This document shows, piece after piece, positions 22,860 through 36,959 of a stretch of 64,000 nucleotides of DNA (positions are counted from its first letter, which is position 1; each line of letters opens with the position of its first letter). The notes beneath the pieces were generated by a model. That model did no database searches. It had not been told where the DNA came from and saw nothing but the letters and a program-made list of their open reading frames with translations. Source of the DNA: Paraescarpia echinospica (Eukaryota > Annelida > Polychaeta > Sabellida > Siboglinidae); contig CM034539.1 in assembly GCA_020002185.1 (NCBI GenBank), forward strand, positions 26,260,032 through 26,324,031, given 5' to 3'. The position numbers and the translations under genes were made by a program.

Positions 22860-23800
22860 GTTTACATACAAGAATCGTTGGGCAAAATCGTTAACATGGA
22901 CAAGCAAGAGTCGTCTTTAGAGCAAGGGATCGCCGAAGATTAAGGTGGGAATGCAATTTCAAATAAATAAGTCTTCAGTTTTGTACGAAAGGTATCTATA
23001 GTCTCAGATGATTTTAAAGCGATAGGGAGTTGATTCCAGATTTTGGGTGTAGCTACAAAAAAAGCACGTTTGCTAATATTAAGCTTAGTTTTCGGAACAA
23101 AAAGTCGTTGTGAAACAGATGATCTGAGATTCCTGGGGATATCGGGAAAACGAAGGAGACTAAACTAATAGGATGGGTGCTGCGTAGAAAGGGTACGATA
23201 TGTGATAGTGGCTAACCTGAATTGTATTTGTTATGCAACTAGAAGCCAATGCAACTGTTTAAGTAGAGGCAGAGATGGTGAGAAACGAGGTGCTTTTTGT
23301 CCCACACGTGCTAAACAATTATGTACATGTTAGAGTTTAGGTAAGTCCTTTTAGCAATATCGTTTAGGAGTGAGTTGCAGTAGTCAAGGCAACTGCTAAT
23401 TAAAGATACTGATATTGTTTTAGCAGTAGATAAAGACAAATGACGCCGAATTCGGCGGAAATCACGTATATAGTAGAAACAGAATTTACATACTTGAGAA
23501 ATGTTCTGGTGAAAGCTGAAATCACTGTCAGAGATAACACCTAGATTACGAAAAGTATCTGATGGTGATGTATTATTACCAAGCAGTTTAACTGGAAAGT
23601 AGTTAACAACCTTGTTTCGTTGTTGTTTTGTGCAAATAATAATTAGATAAGTTTTACCTGGATTTAGCTTCAATTTATTTTCTTCCATCCACAGCAAGAT
23701 GTCAGTGAGACAGTCATTTAAAGTTGATAGAGATGTCTGTGTATCAGTTGGTGAAAGTGATATATACACCTGTGTGTATATATCAGTTTCACCAATGTAA
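22860..23800 (-). mobile_element. L2-like LINE 3' portion
   Basis: The minus frame 23769-23311 begins within the RT palm (YISLSPTDTQTSL, after the YADDTQ box). It continues MEENKLKLNPGKTYLIII, RNLGVISDSDFSF, SQVCKFCFYYIRDFRRIRR and SSCLDYCNSLL. Downstream decayed frames give AFFVATPKIWNQLPIALKSS and FRTKLKTYLF, the usual C-terminus of L2-type LINEs. There is no 5' part, and stops occur after 23311. Confidence 0.8.
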
Positions 23801-23999
23801 TAATAAAGCCAATTGTTTCCCCTATTTTACATAAAGTCACAAAATGTGTCCACACCCTGATAGGCCTACCTTTGGGGGTAAGAAAGAGAACAGATGTATG
23901 ACCCATTAACGTAGGGAAGGGGCAAAAGGAACAAGTTTAATCACCTATTATGTTTTCGTCCTAAAATGTAGTGGCGCTACACGTTAATGCCAAAAGTGA

Positions 24000-24330
24000 C
24001 CCCCAAATACACCACAGTTACGACCAGTGTAGTTTTAAGCAGTTACACATGTGTATCCAGTATTCGCGGCGCCTGTTGACAACGAGTTAAGTACTACGGT
24101 TGTTCATCTGCTTGTTAATGCATACCGGCGGAACACGCTTGGTAAATATTATTCAAGTGTCACTCTTCGTTGCCGAAGTCCAGCGGTACGCTGTCCCTGT
24201 CTCACGCCAACATCCAGGGAGGAATGGGAAACTGCTGTTTTGCTCCTTCTTGTCTGGTAGGTGCTATTGTTATCTGGTTATTACACATATACTTCCCTTG
24301 TTATGGGGGTAAGGCAAGGGGGTTGTAGGA
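24000..24330 (+). other. possible phase-1 exons of an unidentified gene (weak)
   Basis: A segment from about 24056 (after TATCCAG|) to 24142 (CTTG|GTAAAT) is open with phase 1 at both ends, reading AAPVDNELSTTVVHLLVNAY. A second, after AAGTCCAG| at about 24183, contains VRCPCLTP. Neither is a recognised domain. Confidence 0.2.
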
Positions 24331-24704
24331 GTGTGATGTATCACACCGTATGGTGGCGGAGACGGGAGGTGAGAACATCTTAAGCCCTCTCGGAGTGATG
24401 TTATGTTGTGAGAAGTGCGGACTTTGGCATACACTGAGGAGCTGTGGGGATCGATTTACACGAGAAATGAAGGTCTGGAGACAGGACAGTTACATACACT
24501 GGCCAGTTCCAGTTGTGTGTACGTGACTGCCTCATATATGGGTCAGCTGTAATTTATATTTTATTCAGCCATCTCATTGTATTAACCTGTCACTTATTTC
24601 GTCTCAGCCAAACACCGCTCTCCAGTTCTCGATTTCTCTCCCCCTCTCTCTTCCCCCCTCTCCCTATCTCTCTCCTCCTCTCCCTTCCTCCCCTCTCTCC
24701 CTCG

Positions 24705-24935
<231 letters not shown>

Positions 24936-25487
24936 TACGATCCTAGCCAGATGTATTCTCTCAGCCGAGTTCATTGTGTTGACTTTTGAGTCCTGCTCAT
25001 TGTCCCTACAACGAGCAAGAACGACATACACACATTTCGTACCTTGTTTATAAGAAAATGTATTTCCAATCCCACAGTTCACCGGAATGTTACCTGTGTG
25101 TTTGGTTCCTTTCAGTTTAGCGGGGAGGAACGACTGACAGCACACACGCCGTTGCTGAAAGGCAAAAGACAACCAAATAACACCATCATTGCTGCGCCTA
25201 AGACAAACCGCCCTGTTGAAGCAAATAGTTTGTAGACCTATTACTTTTCACGGAAATCTTGGAGCACGCTTACCACAGGTGTAAGCTTAATGGGGGATTA
25301 GTTGGCCGTTCTATGAATTTTGTAATTGTTTGAATGTTGAATCTAGGTCAAGACAAACTCTGCCCGGGTATCATTTATGTCAGCTGTGTTTGTGAATTTT
25401 GTTAACAACTTTATCTTCGGCAGAAAGGCAGTGATAGTGGTTAGTTGCAAAACGTCTGATGACGTGAAATATTCTCACACATGCACG

Positions 25488-25616
25488 CACGCACGCACGC
25501 AACCAGGCGCGCGCACGCACACACACACACAACACACACACACATACGCACACACACACACGTACACACGCACGCGCACACGCACAAACACATGCACACG
25601 CACGCACACACAAACG
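25488..25616. repeat. CA/CG-alternating microsatellite
   Basis: GCACGCACGCACGC, CGCGCGCACGCACACAC and ACACGCACGCACACACA runs form a purine-pyrimidine alternating tract. Confidence 0.9.
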
Positions 25617-25693
25617 ATAGATTAAAAAGTTCGACTTACGATTAATGCCTACAGTGGTGTTTTGGTATCGTCATTAATACCCTCCTTATAGTT

Positions 25694-25767
25694 CCAGAAG
25701 CAAGTCAACCTCGTTGCGTTACGTTCGTGCCAGTGAAAGTAGCAGGCGTGGATAAACAGCTGCTGGT
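25694..25767 (+). other. possible exon, phase 1 (weak)
   Basis: After TATAGTTCCAG| the sequence reads EASQPRCVTFVPVKVAGVD and ends GTAG|GTAAAAC, phase 1 on both sides. It is open but matches nothing I know. Confidence 0.2.
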
Positions 25768-26164
25768 AGGTAAAACAGCACACAAGTCATGTATAGCTAC
25801 AGACAAGCCGAACTATCCACACGGACCTATATAGTCGGACACACATACACCAGCTCAGCGTTACATAGGCGTCGAAACCGGGGGGCTGAGCACACCCCAA
25901 TAAATGTGGAGGGGCTTAGCCCCCGAATATTTAGGGAAAATGATGCGTGTTTTGTTTGAAATGGAGAGCGAGAAGGCTTCTTTGGGGAGGCCCCGAGGGG
26001 GTAAAATCTATGTTTATAGACAGCCTGAAGAGGTAAGACACATTTTTTAACGTCGCCAGAACCCCCCCTCCCAGCTCCCACCTCGCGTCTTCCGATGTCT
26101 TGTCCTACAACCCGGGGAAATATTGTGTGCAGTGCTGCAGAAACTTTTGCTCAGGTCCCCTCCA

Positions 26165-29100
26165 CCATCCCAAGGGAGGGTCTATACTAGTACACGTTGG
26201 GACAAACAATGCAGACAAGGAGGGAACAACTGGGATAGTTCAGAAGTACAGACATCTAGTGAGGAAGCTAAAGAAGACAAGAGTGGAACAGGTTATTCTC
26301 TTAGGAATTTTGCCAGTAATGGGAGGAAGGGGGGCAAGATACAGAAACTGTAAAAGGATGGCGATCAACGCACTAGTTGAGCAGATGTGTGAGGAAGAGG
26401 GCGTGGGATTCCTAGATTTATGGGGGTACTTTGTTGGGAGAGAAGATATGTACATGAGAGATGGCCTCCATCTAAGTGGAAAGGGGGCAGCAGTATTCTC
26501 AGAGAATCTGCTGCGATCTGTTGACAGTGGGACAGGTTGCATCTATTTAAACAAAATTCGCAGGGGGGACTCGCAGAGAAGCCTGAAACTGGAGGCATAC
26601 ATAAAGGCAGCAAAAATAATTCAGCAAAGAACAGTCTGGAAAACTGTTCTGAAGCTGGGTATAAATGTGTTTGTTTAAATGCAAGGAGTATAGTAAACAA
26701 AAGAAATGAACTAAACATTATGGTAGAAGATATTGACCCTCACATAATAGGTATAACCGAATCATGGGCAACCACCGATATATCAGATGCCGAATTGGGC
26801 CTGACAGGATATGTAATGTTTAGGAAAGATAGAATAGGAAGAAGGGGAGGTGGAGTTATTTTATATATTAAAGAATCTATCCAGGCTTATGAAATAAAAT
26901 TAGACAGAGAAACAGATTGCGAAGAAGCTGTTTGGTGTAACATAGTTACAGGAAAGTCAACGTTAACGGTTGGATTAGTTTATCGAAGTCCAAACATAAG
27001 CATAGAAGAGAATGAAAAAATACAAAACGCTATAAGGGAAGTGAGCAAACGGGACTGTGTTATTATGGGGGATTTTAACCATGGGCATATAAAATGGAAA
27101 TCTCTACAGAGTATGGGCAGTGAGGACCACAAGTTTTTAGTTTTAGTACAAGATAGTTTCCTTTCTCAACATGTGCTAGAACCAACCAGGGGAGAGAATG
27201 TGTTAGACTTAGTTTTGTCCTCACAGAATGAATTAGATGACAATGTTAAATTATGTGAGCCTCTGGGAAGTAGTGATCACAGCCAGATACATTTTACCAT
27301 CAAAGTAAAATCAGAAAGAAATAATAAAAAGCAGTTCAGGAGAAATTTCCACAAAGGAAGATATAATGAAATGAGGAAATATTTAGCAAAGATAGACTGG
27401 AATAATACACTGAAGAATAAGACAGCAACAGAATGCTGGAATATCTTAAATAATGAAATAGAGTGCATCGTAGATAAATTTGTTCCCTTCAAAAAACAAG
27501 GGAAACGGACCAGAAAGAAATACTTATCGAAAGAAGCCATTAGAAAAATTAAGTATAAACAAATGATGTGGAAGTCATATAGACATACTGGAAATGAAGA
27601 AGACTACAACATTTATAAAGAAGCACTAAACCAAGCTACAGCTGAAATTATAAATCTATGAACATAAATTAGCTTGTAATATAAAACATGACAGTAAGAG
27701 TTTTTATGCGTATGTTCGAAGCAAACAGAAAGTTCAGGATAAGGTCGGTCTTCTAGAAGATAGTGCTGGAAATATAATATCAGAAGGATTCTTAATGGCA
27801 GAAGATCTAAATGAGTATTTTAGTTCAGTGTTTACCAGAGAAGACACTAGTTCACTGCCAGTACCAGAGGCTAAGTTCAAGGGGGCAGAATCAGACTATT
27901 TAAGACAGTTAATTGTAACCCCAGAAATGGTAGCTAAGAAAATTAGGGCTATGAAGGAAATTAAATCACCTGGAGTAGATGGTATTCCACCCAAACTACT
28001 ATTGGAAATTGTAGAACAAATTAGCATACCGCTTGCAACAGTTTTCAACTTGTCATTAGAAGTGGGAGTGGTTCTTTTAGAATGGAAAGAAGCAAACATT
28101 ATACCGTTATTTAAAAAAGGTTCGAGAAACAAGTCAAATAATTATAGACCAGTTAGTTTAACATCGGTGATTTGTAAATTATTAGAAAGACTAATTAAAG
28201 AGCACATGGTGGATTTTCTTGTTAAACATAACTTGATAAACCCATCTCAACATGGGTTTCTAAAAGCGAGGTCATGCTTAACAAATATGTTATGTTTTTT
28301 GGAAGATATCACTAAGTGGGTAGATGATGGATCACCAGTAGATATCATCTACTTAGATTTTCAAAAAGCTTTCGACAAAGTGCACATCAGAGATTACTGC
28401 TTAAACTAAAGCCCTTGGCATGGAAATGGTATAATTAACTGGATAGAAAAATGGCTGATTGACAGAAGACAACGGGTAGTTGTTGATGGGGAGGCTTCAA
28501 ACTGGAAATCAGTTTTGAGTGGGGTTCCACAGGGATCAGTACTGGGACCTATATTATTCTTAATATATATAAACGATTTGGACGATGATATAGCTAGCAA
28601 GGTGTTGAAATTTGCAGATGATACAAAAGTGTTTAGAAGGATTAAAAGTGATGGAGATTGACAGCATTTACAAGATGATCTTGACAGGTTGATCAAATGG
28701 TCTGAAAAGTGGCAAATGTTGTTCAATTTTGGGAAATGCAAATGCCTTCACACAGGACATCGGAACGAATATGTAGAATATATAATGGGGGGAACTGTAC
28801 TAAGTACTACTGTAAAAGAAAAAGACTTAGGGCTGACAATTAATGCTGACATGAAGGTTTCAGAGCAGTGTGGAATTGCAGCTTCAAAGGGAAATCAAAT
28901 CCTTGGATTGATTAGGCGAAATATAGCATATAAAAAAAAGAACTAATAATACCACTGTACAAAACAATAGTTAGGCCTCATTTAGAATATTGTATACAAG
29001 CGTGGAGGCCATACCGCAAGATGGACATAGATATGCTAGAAAGAGTACAGAGGAGAGCGACTAAAATGATACCAAAACTGAGGGATCTTAGTTATGAAAA

Positions 29101-29508
29101 ACGCCTAAAAGAATGTGGTTTAACAACACTAGAGACCAGGAGATTGAGAGGAGATAAGATAGAAGTGTTTAAAATATTGAATGGTTATGAAAATATTGAT
29201 AGAAATATGTTTTTTTCAGTTAAGAAAGATAGAAAGACTAGAGGACATAAAGTTACATTAGTAAAGGAGGAGTGTAGATTAGACGTGAGAAAGTTCTCAT
29301 TTTCACAAAGGACTGTGAATGAATGGAACAGATTATCTGATGATTGTGGGTGCTAGTAGTGTGAATATGTTTAAAAATAAAATCGACACATACCTCAGAA
29401 GGGCTGGATATATGTAGATAAAAGGGTTGGACTCTCAATAAGCCAAAGGGCTTCCTTGTCCACCTGCCATCTAGAGTTAATTCTCTGGATGGCAATCTTG
29501 TTAAATCC
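26165..29508 (+). mobile_element. CR1-type LINE, 5'-truncated and decayed
   Basis: This copy starts inside ORF1 at GGSILVHVGTNNADKEG, so the zinc motif, coiled region and GDS box are missing. The rest of ORF1 and ORF2 follow. ORF2 carries GITESWATTDI, GDFNHGHIKW and SDHSQIHF (endonuclease), YLDFQKAFDKV, GVPQGSVLGPILF and FADDTKVF (RT). It is broken by a frameshift near 27655, another near 28383, a TGA at about 28661, a frameshift near 28945 in a run of A, and a lesion near 29345. The 3' end has the family hairpin and the tail ATCTTGTTAAA (to about 29506). It is a close relative of the intact minus-strand element at 39.5-43.7 kb. Confidence 0.9.
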
Positions 29509-29564
29509 CTCCAATACTAATTGCTACACTGCGCGATTTACATATCACCATTTACATACCATGC

Positions 29565-29672
29565 AGGTCCAAGTTGTGTAGAAATGTGCATAAATAACGC
29601 GGAGAATTCGGTTTGTGTCGACACTACATTCGCTGCAGTCTTGGTGTATCATTGTACTTGTATAGGCATGGG
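29565..29672 (+). other. possible cysteine-rich (EGF-like) exon (weak)
   Basis: After CATACCATGCAG| a phase-1 frame reads GPSCVEMCINNAENSVC, then VYHCTCIGMG, ending ATGG|GTGTCA. The Cys pattern and Y-x-C-x-C-x-x-G resemble an EGF-type module. The donor is poor, and no neighbouring exon proves a gene. Confidence 0.25.
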
Positions 29673-29804
29673 TGTCACTAGGCGGCGGCGTTTCCGCTCA
29701 CTCTATGTAAATTCGTATTACGTCATCTAGCACATAATTTCCGCAGATTCACCTGCTAAATTACGATACTCTCTGTGGGATAAGTAAAAGCGGGTGTACT
29801 GACT

Positions 29805-30064
<260 letters not shown>

Positions 30065-30152
30065 CTACTCATTGTCATTGTAACTTATTTTATATCAAAC
30101 ACCTCCGTTGCGTTAATGGTTAACAATTGCGTATTTCATTGTAGGATCACGG

Positions 30153-31152
30153 NNNNNNNNNNNNNNNNNNNNNNNNNNNNNNNNNNNNNNNNNNNNNNNN
30201 NNNNNNNNNNNNNNNNNNNNNNNNNNNNNNNNNNNNNNNNNNNNNNNNNNNNNNNNNNNNNNNNNNNNNNNNNNNNNNNNNNNNNNNNNNNNNNNNNNNN
30301 NNNNNNNNNNNNNNNNNNNNNNNNNNNNNNNNNNNNNNNNNNNNNNNNNNNNNNNNNNNNNNNNNNNNNNNNNNNNNNNNNNNNNNNNNNNNNNNNNNNN
30401 NNNNNNNNNNNNNNNNNNNNNNNNNNNNNNNNNNNNNNNNNNNNNNNNNNNNNNNNNNNNNNNNNNNNNNNNNNNNNNNNNNNNNNNNNNNNNNNNNNNN
30501 NNNNNNNNNNNNNNNNNNNNNNNNNNNNNNNNNNNNNNNNNNNNNNNNNNNNNNNNNNNNNNNNNNNNNNNNNNNNNNNNNNNNNNNNNNNNNNNNNNNN
30601 NNNNNNNNNNNNNNNNNNNNNNNNNNNNNNNNNNNNNNNNNNNNNNNNNNNNNNNNNNNNNNNNNNNNNNNNNNNNNNNNNNNNNNNNNNNNNNNNNNNN
30701 NNNNNNNNNNNNNNNNNNNNNNNNNNNNNNNNNNNNNNNNNNNNNNNNNNNNNNNNNNNNNNNNNNNNNNNNNNNNNNNNNNNNNNNNNNNNNNNNNNNN
30801 NNNNNNNNNNNNNNNNNNNNNNNNNNNNNNNNNNNNNNNNNNNNNNNNNNNNNNNNNNNNNNNNNNNNNNNNNNNNNNNNNNNNNNNNNNNNNNNNNNNN
30901 NNNNNNNNNNNNNNNNNNNNNNNNNNNNNNNNNNNNNNNNNNNNNNNNNNNNNNNNNNNNNNNNNNNNNNNNNNNNNNNNNNNNNNNNNNNNNNNNNNNN
31001 NNNNNNNNNNNNNNNNNNNNNNNNNNNNNNNNNNNNNNNNNNNNNNNNNNNNNNNNNNNNNNNNNNNNNNNNNNNNNNNNNNNNNNNNNNNNNNNNNNNN
31101 NNNNNNNNNNNNNNNNNNNNNNNNNNNNNNNNNNNNNNNNNNNNNNNNNNNN
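30153..31152. other. assembly gap of exactly 1,000 N
   Basis: One thousand unresolved bases, a conventional scaffold-gap size, so the true length is unknown. Confidence 0.99.
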
Positions 31153-31577
31153 ATCTTAGTTATGAAAAACGCTTAAAAGAATGTGGTTTAACAACACTAG
31201 AGACCAGGAGATTGAGAGGGGATCAGATAGAAGTGTTTAAAATATTGAATGGTTATGAAAATATTGATAGAAATATGTTTTTTTTCAGTTAAGAAAGATA
31301 GAAAGACTAAAGGACATGAAGTTACATTAGTAAAGGAACAGTGTAGATTAGACGTAAGAAAGTTTTCATTTTCACAAAGGACTGTGAATGTATGGAACAG
31401 ATTATCTGATGATGATGGGTGCTAGTAGTGTGAATATGTTTAAAAATAAAATCGACACATACATCAGAAGGGCTGGATATATGTAGATAAAAGGGTTGGA
31501 CTCTCGATAAGCCAAAGGGCTTCCTTGTCCACCTGCCATCTAGAGTTAATTATCTGGATGGCAATCTTGTTAAATCT
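31153..31577 (+). mobile_element. CR1-type LINE 3' fragment after the gap
   Basis: It begins at the gap edge with LSYEKRLKECGLTTLETRR and ends with the hairpin and ATCTTGTTAAA tail. It is near-identical to 29085-29507. It also shows a closely similar break (GATGATGATGGGTGCTAG in place of the intact reading around DCVGASSVNMF). One extra T in a poly-T run adds a frameshift. Confidence 0.85.
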
Positions 31578-33729
31578 ATCCTGGCATCTTATCAGATGTG
31601 CGGTCTAGACGCTAGACACAAGATAGTTGATACAAAATGACTCGACTTGACGATAAAAACAGAAATGTTTGCACAGTTAGACTGTACATCTTCAACATAA
31701 CCGATTTGTTACATACGTTTTACTAATGATGCAATATTTACATACCATTCTTTTACAGTGACGTCATCTGGAAAACTAATCTCCACTCAGTTCTCCCAGG
31801 CATGAGAAATACTCTCTAGCAGAGCATAACATAGCGCAAACACGTAAGTAAATAGCTATAACTAACTATCGCTGTTTTTAATACATAGCCAATTGGAGCA
31901 AATGAACACAGACAGAAGGCAGAGGCGAGTTGGTATCGGTGCCTGGGAGGAGATTATGTTACTTTGCGCCAACGTTAATGCATCAATATATACATTCTAG
32001 AAATACAGAAATTATAATAATTGACCACACACAAAATGTATGTGAAATCACATGTGAAGCTACGGAATTATTTATAAACGAGCCTAACCAACGTTGTCTG
32101 GACACGTCAATCACGCTGCGCACAAATATGTATCTATGGGTGGTGCAGGCCTACTCATTAACTCCCATTAAAGCTAATCTTAATATTCCAAGACCCGTCG
32201 GTCGTCAGCGTAGACCGACGCGACTGTGCTTTAGAAGATCGATCCACGGGGACAAATATGTATGTTCTTTTCGGTGCAATCACGTGTGCCAATGTAACAA
32301 ATCTTTAATGAACGTATGTAGCGGCTTGGTCTGTTCGAAAAAGCTGAACAGAACAGAACAGAAGTGGATTTAGTTTATACATTTTTATAACGTTGCGGTG
32401 TACAGAGAGGATCATGGAGACTCCTATTAAGACTAGTTGAAAGTCGCTACCGCAGGAGCCACCAGTGATATTTTAGTACAGTGTCTGTTGAAAGAAAAAC
32501 TTAAACGTTAAAATGTAGTAATATCCATCGTCACAAAAAACAGGATTGTTGTATTTTAGTATGCAGCTGGGGTGTATGGTCGTAGTGTTTGGTGAAGTGA
32601 GTAGGTGAACACATATTGTATACTGTCTGGGCGTAGATGACATCATTGCAGTTGATTGCGTGTATATGTGCAGGCATAACAATTAATATTTGTGCACTTG
32701 TTTTTGTAATTTTGAATGATGTGACCATTTGCATAATTTACGAAACCCTGTAAACTGTGTGTATAAAGTTTGTCTATCACACTTTGGGAGGTATTGTTGT
32801 TGTAAACTATATTTAAGACAATTGTTGTTGTAAACTATATTTAAGACAATGTTTTGCACATGTATGGTTTGTACCGTAAATGTGTATTTTTTGTTGAACC
32901 ACGTGGCGCACACGTTGCCTTTTAAGTTTTATCAGCAGGCATCAAACAAGTCCTGCGACCGCGCCCGTACAATTTGACGCTACGCCTATCTGTCCCATTC
33001 AGACAGTAACGGTGCAAACAAATCAACAATAATCGAGCGGTTAACAAAGCGGCCATTCATCCAACAACAATGGCTCTTGTGACGGGAAGGCGCTTTAGTA
33101 CTCAAGTCGGATATTCTTGAACGGTCAGTGCTTAAGTCAATCGGCAGACACGTCGCTACATGTTGCGGGCACGCCAGGCTTACACACGCACACACAACTC
33201 CCGTTTACAAGACTGTCCGTGGACCACCAAAGAAGACGGGGGTGTCTGCCATTCGTGGATTTGGGCGCGGCATAGCCAGGGGACCGTTTTGCTAACACAA
33301 TGAGCTCACAAAATTTTAAACAAAATCCATTGTTAAATTTAAGAAGCAAAATCAACAACACCAGCCGAATGTCATACACGACACCGATAAATCGATACTA
33401 CGCCAGTCACGGTAAAGTTTGATCCGGGTTTCTGGACACCCACGCATTGCGAGTGTATTCCATAGAAGGTTAATCCGGGACTTCATTGGAATGGTTGTGA
33501 CCGATCGTGGCCTTGTTTGTTGGTGGTGCATTGAAGTACTAGCATTAAATCTAGCAGCAATTAATGGTGCTCGGGCAAATTATGCCCAACACCCACAGTG
33601 GTTTTTGTATCACGTTGAACCATACACATAAAGATACGGCGTATGCCCGACTTTAATAAAATGATTCCTTCAAATTGTCTCCAATGTAACATTTTTAAAG
33701 ACTTACCCTGGTAATTGTATACATGCGCC
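31578..33729. other. intergenic, no recognised gene; one 147-codon frame
   Basis: A plus-strand frame at 31930-32373 is open for 147 codons with eleven cysteines in its last two thirds. It has no signal peptide, domain or homologue that I recognise, and it ends in a GAACA repeat that points to simple sequence. A weak terminal-exon candidate follows TTCTTTTACAG| at 31760. Nothing else is supported. Confidence 0.35.
32793..32848 (+). repeat. 28-bp tandem duplication
   Basis: ATTGTTGTTGTAAACTATAT followed by TTAAGACA occurs twice back to back (32793-32820 and 32821-32848) without a mismatch. Confidence 0.95.
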
Positions 33730-34054
33730 AAAGGTAAGTTCTTAAATGTAAGTTTTTATGTAGCGCAGTGTCGAGTTTTTAGGACTGCTCAACCTACACT
33801 TTATTCCTTGGCAGATTTGTTTGATAGAATATTTCTCTAGGAAGTACTCAGCCATGCTGCAGTTAATGGGCGAAGACTATTCGTACACAAATACCCACCA
33901 CGGTCTACAGTCAGATACTCATTTATACAGCTGAATGAACTGGAGCAACGTAGAGTGAACGAACTTGCACAAGGTCCGAAACGGCAGCAATAGGATTCAA
34001 ACAGGGTTCTCTCGATTGGGAGTCGGATGTTCTAGTTACTGCCCCGCCGCGCTC
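33730..34054 (-). mobile_element. tRNA-derived SINE, full-length-like
   Basis: Reading the minus strand, the head is GAGCGCGGCGGGGCAGTAAC, with a B-box region GTTTGAATCC. The body matches the other copies (GTTCGTTCACTCTACGTTGC, and CAGTTCATTCAGCTG further on). The tail reads GCAGTCCTAAAAACTCG to the end AAGAACTTAC. The tail matches the 46.8 kb copy. Confidence 0.7.
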
Positions 34055-35595
34055 TATCGCCTATAAAGATATATAAATATCTAGATTCATTCACGATTAA
34101 CATGGAGGGATACAATGAACATACAAGGGACTGTCACTTGTATACGGACACCTGGTGTAAGAATAATCTACTTAAAAAGAACTACTGAACTTCGAAATCC
34201 CCGTTCTGGCTTGCCCCGTGTTATGTAGCCATGAATATAAATAACATCGAATATACGGAACACTTTATAGCGAGAGTCTATGTAAAGTTCACGATTTGCT
34301 TTATATGTACTACCCCGCATGTCATCACGATGTAACATGTAAAACACGCGTAATAAGTTCACTATATTAATTTTGCGTTTTTTACTCTGGCGACTGTTAT
34401 ATTCATTATGTACTACCCTGCAGGTAGTATTCTGTGGCAAGGGGTAACAATGTTTTATGAATCATGACAATGGATGTCACCTATCTGAAGTCACATAAGA
34501 CAGCACGTGCTTCATATAATAAAAAAATACGTTGTCAAGCATGCTCGTCAAATCTCAACTATAGCAAGGTAGAATGCTTTGTTAATTGGTGACGTATTTT
34601 TGTGTTTACATGTACAGAAAATGTAGTAAACTAGCCGGCATTATTTTGCGAGTCGGAAAACTGTGACAAGCCACGTGTGTAAGATTATATGTATAATGAC
34701 ACCCCCGGATTGGATTACAACACGAGTTTACAAATAACAGCGTGTGGTGCTAGAAAGACAACCCTTGAAGCCACGCCTACCACATTACGTATACGGTGTA
34801 TTTGCGCAGGCGAATATAATTGAAATGTCTCAGTCACCGCTGTATTTCAATGCGGTATCCAGACCCATTTCTTCCGTGCCGACATACAGTCTTCGACGGT
34901 ACTTCGATATCAAAGGCAAAACCCTAACACGAACACCTTGTTATAAGTGGTTTGCCATTCGACGCTGCCGACGTAGTGTATTGGCCCGTTAAAGACCCCA
35001 TAAATCAAACAGTAAACATGGCAGTTTTATTCAGCATAATCTTTGACACGAGTAAGCAGGCCGGAAGTGCGCTCGACGACGTGTGCTGACGAGTGAACGT
35101 TGCGGACAACCATGACATAACAGACAGAGATACGGGAAGCTAGCAAACGGAACAACATGGACACCAGCTGTGGGTACTGCATGAAAGTTAGCGTTAGAAC
35201 GACCTTTTATTAAAGTTCATCATTTATTAATTTTTTATTACTATAATGTTCTTAATACTACAATAAGTATGTTGCGGGTATACTGCCCGCCAAATTGCGT
35301 TTAATAAACCCGGAACATTTGTTATAGTATGAATGTTTTGTATACGAAATATACAATTGCATACGAAATAGATTGTTATGCAGAAGCACGCGTTTTGTTG
35401 CTCCTTTTATTTTGACACAAACTGACAATAACGTATTCCATATACTAACATGGACTTAGTATTATTTCATCCGTCGTGTGTCGCCTCGCTAGCTCCGAGT
35501 TATCACATTAGCCTGGCTGTGATTGGTTGACTGGGGTACATTCTTCGCATGTCCAATAGCAGACGGACTAACCAGATGGCTACCTCTCCATTTAG
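34055..35595. other. intergenic, nothing recognised
   Basis: AT-rich, without coding frames of interest, repeats or RNA-like structures that I can support. Confidence 0.5.
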
Positions 35596-36245
35596 TGGGA
35601 TTCATCAATAAGTGATGTGGTTTGGACAGCTGAGAGGAGCTGAACATTAGATTGGAAGGAAGGACATCGAGCAAGTGCAAGGGTGGCTTTGTGTACATTA
35701 GCAGAATTTATACGGGGGGGGGGGCATTCAGCGGTAGGGGTGCGACATCGGATACAAACGGAAGCGAATGCTTGGAAGACGTTAGATGAAGTCACGATGG
35801 ATAGAACAATTTCGAAAAAGAGCGTGTGTTATATAGGTATGCATGTATGGTGGCGCTGTCAGAGCAAGTTCCCAACAACGCCAGAAGCAGCACATTTACA
35901 GTACTAATGTGGTCTGGAAAATGACAACAAATGAGGTGGAAAGAAGGCCAACGACCTGATGAACGAGATAGGGATGCGTGCAGCTTAAAGGGGAGATTGC
36001 TAAGGTGGACGACTTGGGCAGGCCACTTGACAAACATTAATACGGACAGACTACCAAGAAGAGCAGGGGAAGGGAAACACGAAGGACGCGGGGAAGGGGA
36101 GGACCATAACTGGGGTTGGGGGACAGCGTGAAGAGGGATTTTTGAAAGACGAAGGTGAAAGGTGGGGGGAGGGGGTTGTCGATAGGAAGCAACGGAAGGC
36201 AACAACAAAAAGAGCAATAAAGTAAAGCGCAAGAACTAATCATCA
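35596..36245 (+). mobile_element. LINE ORF2 C-terminal fragment
   Basis: Frames read RHRIQTEANAWKTLDEVTMDR, then a basic, Trp/Arg-rich end (CNRWEDxxxRD-like segment about 36090-36150) and ATTKRAIK. They resemble the C-terminal region that follows the RT domain in RTE/Jockey-like invertebrate LINEs (EAN-WRKVEGVM-DRK). Multiple stops show that it is dead. Confidence 0.5.
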
Positions 36246-36959
36246 CCCGTGTACAATGGAACCAGAAGGAAGAAGAAATCTTCTACAGTACTTCAATCTG
36301 ACTCTCACTGCAGTGGCTAAACGACGTTGGGTTGGACAAATGTGCAAGACGCAGAACAGACTTCCCAAAAATAGTAGTTTGGCGAAGTGCAAGGCCGGAA
36401 AAGAAATGCAGGTATAGACCACAACTTCGCATTAAATATGTTCTAAAAAGAGATAATAAAATCATGTAACTTCCCACCTGAAACACGGACTGCTGCCGCC
36501 ACGGATAAACGAAATCGGCGGGTCATGCGCCACACATTACGGCAATCAACATTTCTCAAAACGAGACAACATACGGTGCCGCAAAGAAACACCAGCATAA
36601 TGTGTCGCGATAAAGGAGTCATCCTTAGAGTAAGGAGTGGGGGGTATATAAACACACGTTTTCACCCACACTCGTGTGCAAGTGGATGCTTTCTTCCACT
36701 GAACGATAACATATTCGAAAATACCTATTTGGTAACTATGTGAATGTGTAAAATACACGTGTAAATGAAATCAAGCATGTAACAAGGCGCACATAGGATT
36801 ATTATATCTCATCGACCTTCTCTTCTTGCGCACGTATTAATTCCTCTCGACACCCGGACTTAGGGAGCAGCCCTGTAAGTCTGATTTGCGCCTCCCTAAA
36901 ACCGGGAATCGCTGGTTTATGGATGGAACATGCGCAGTACAAGTGTTGTTTTTATGAGA

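Noticed and set aside
25330..25440. Cys-rich short frame GQDKLCPG...CVCEFC as a terminal exon
   Set aside because: Nineteen residues only, with no supporting neighbour; easily a chance open frame.
30116..31159. A 347-codon frame
   Set aside because: It runs through the N gap and contains only unknown residues.
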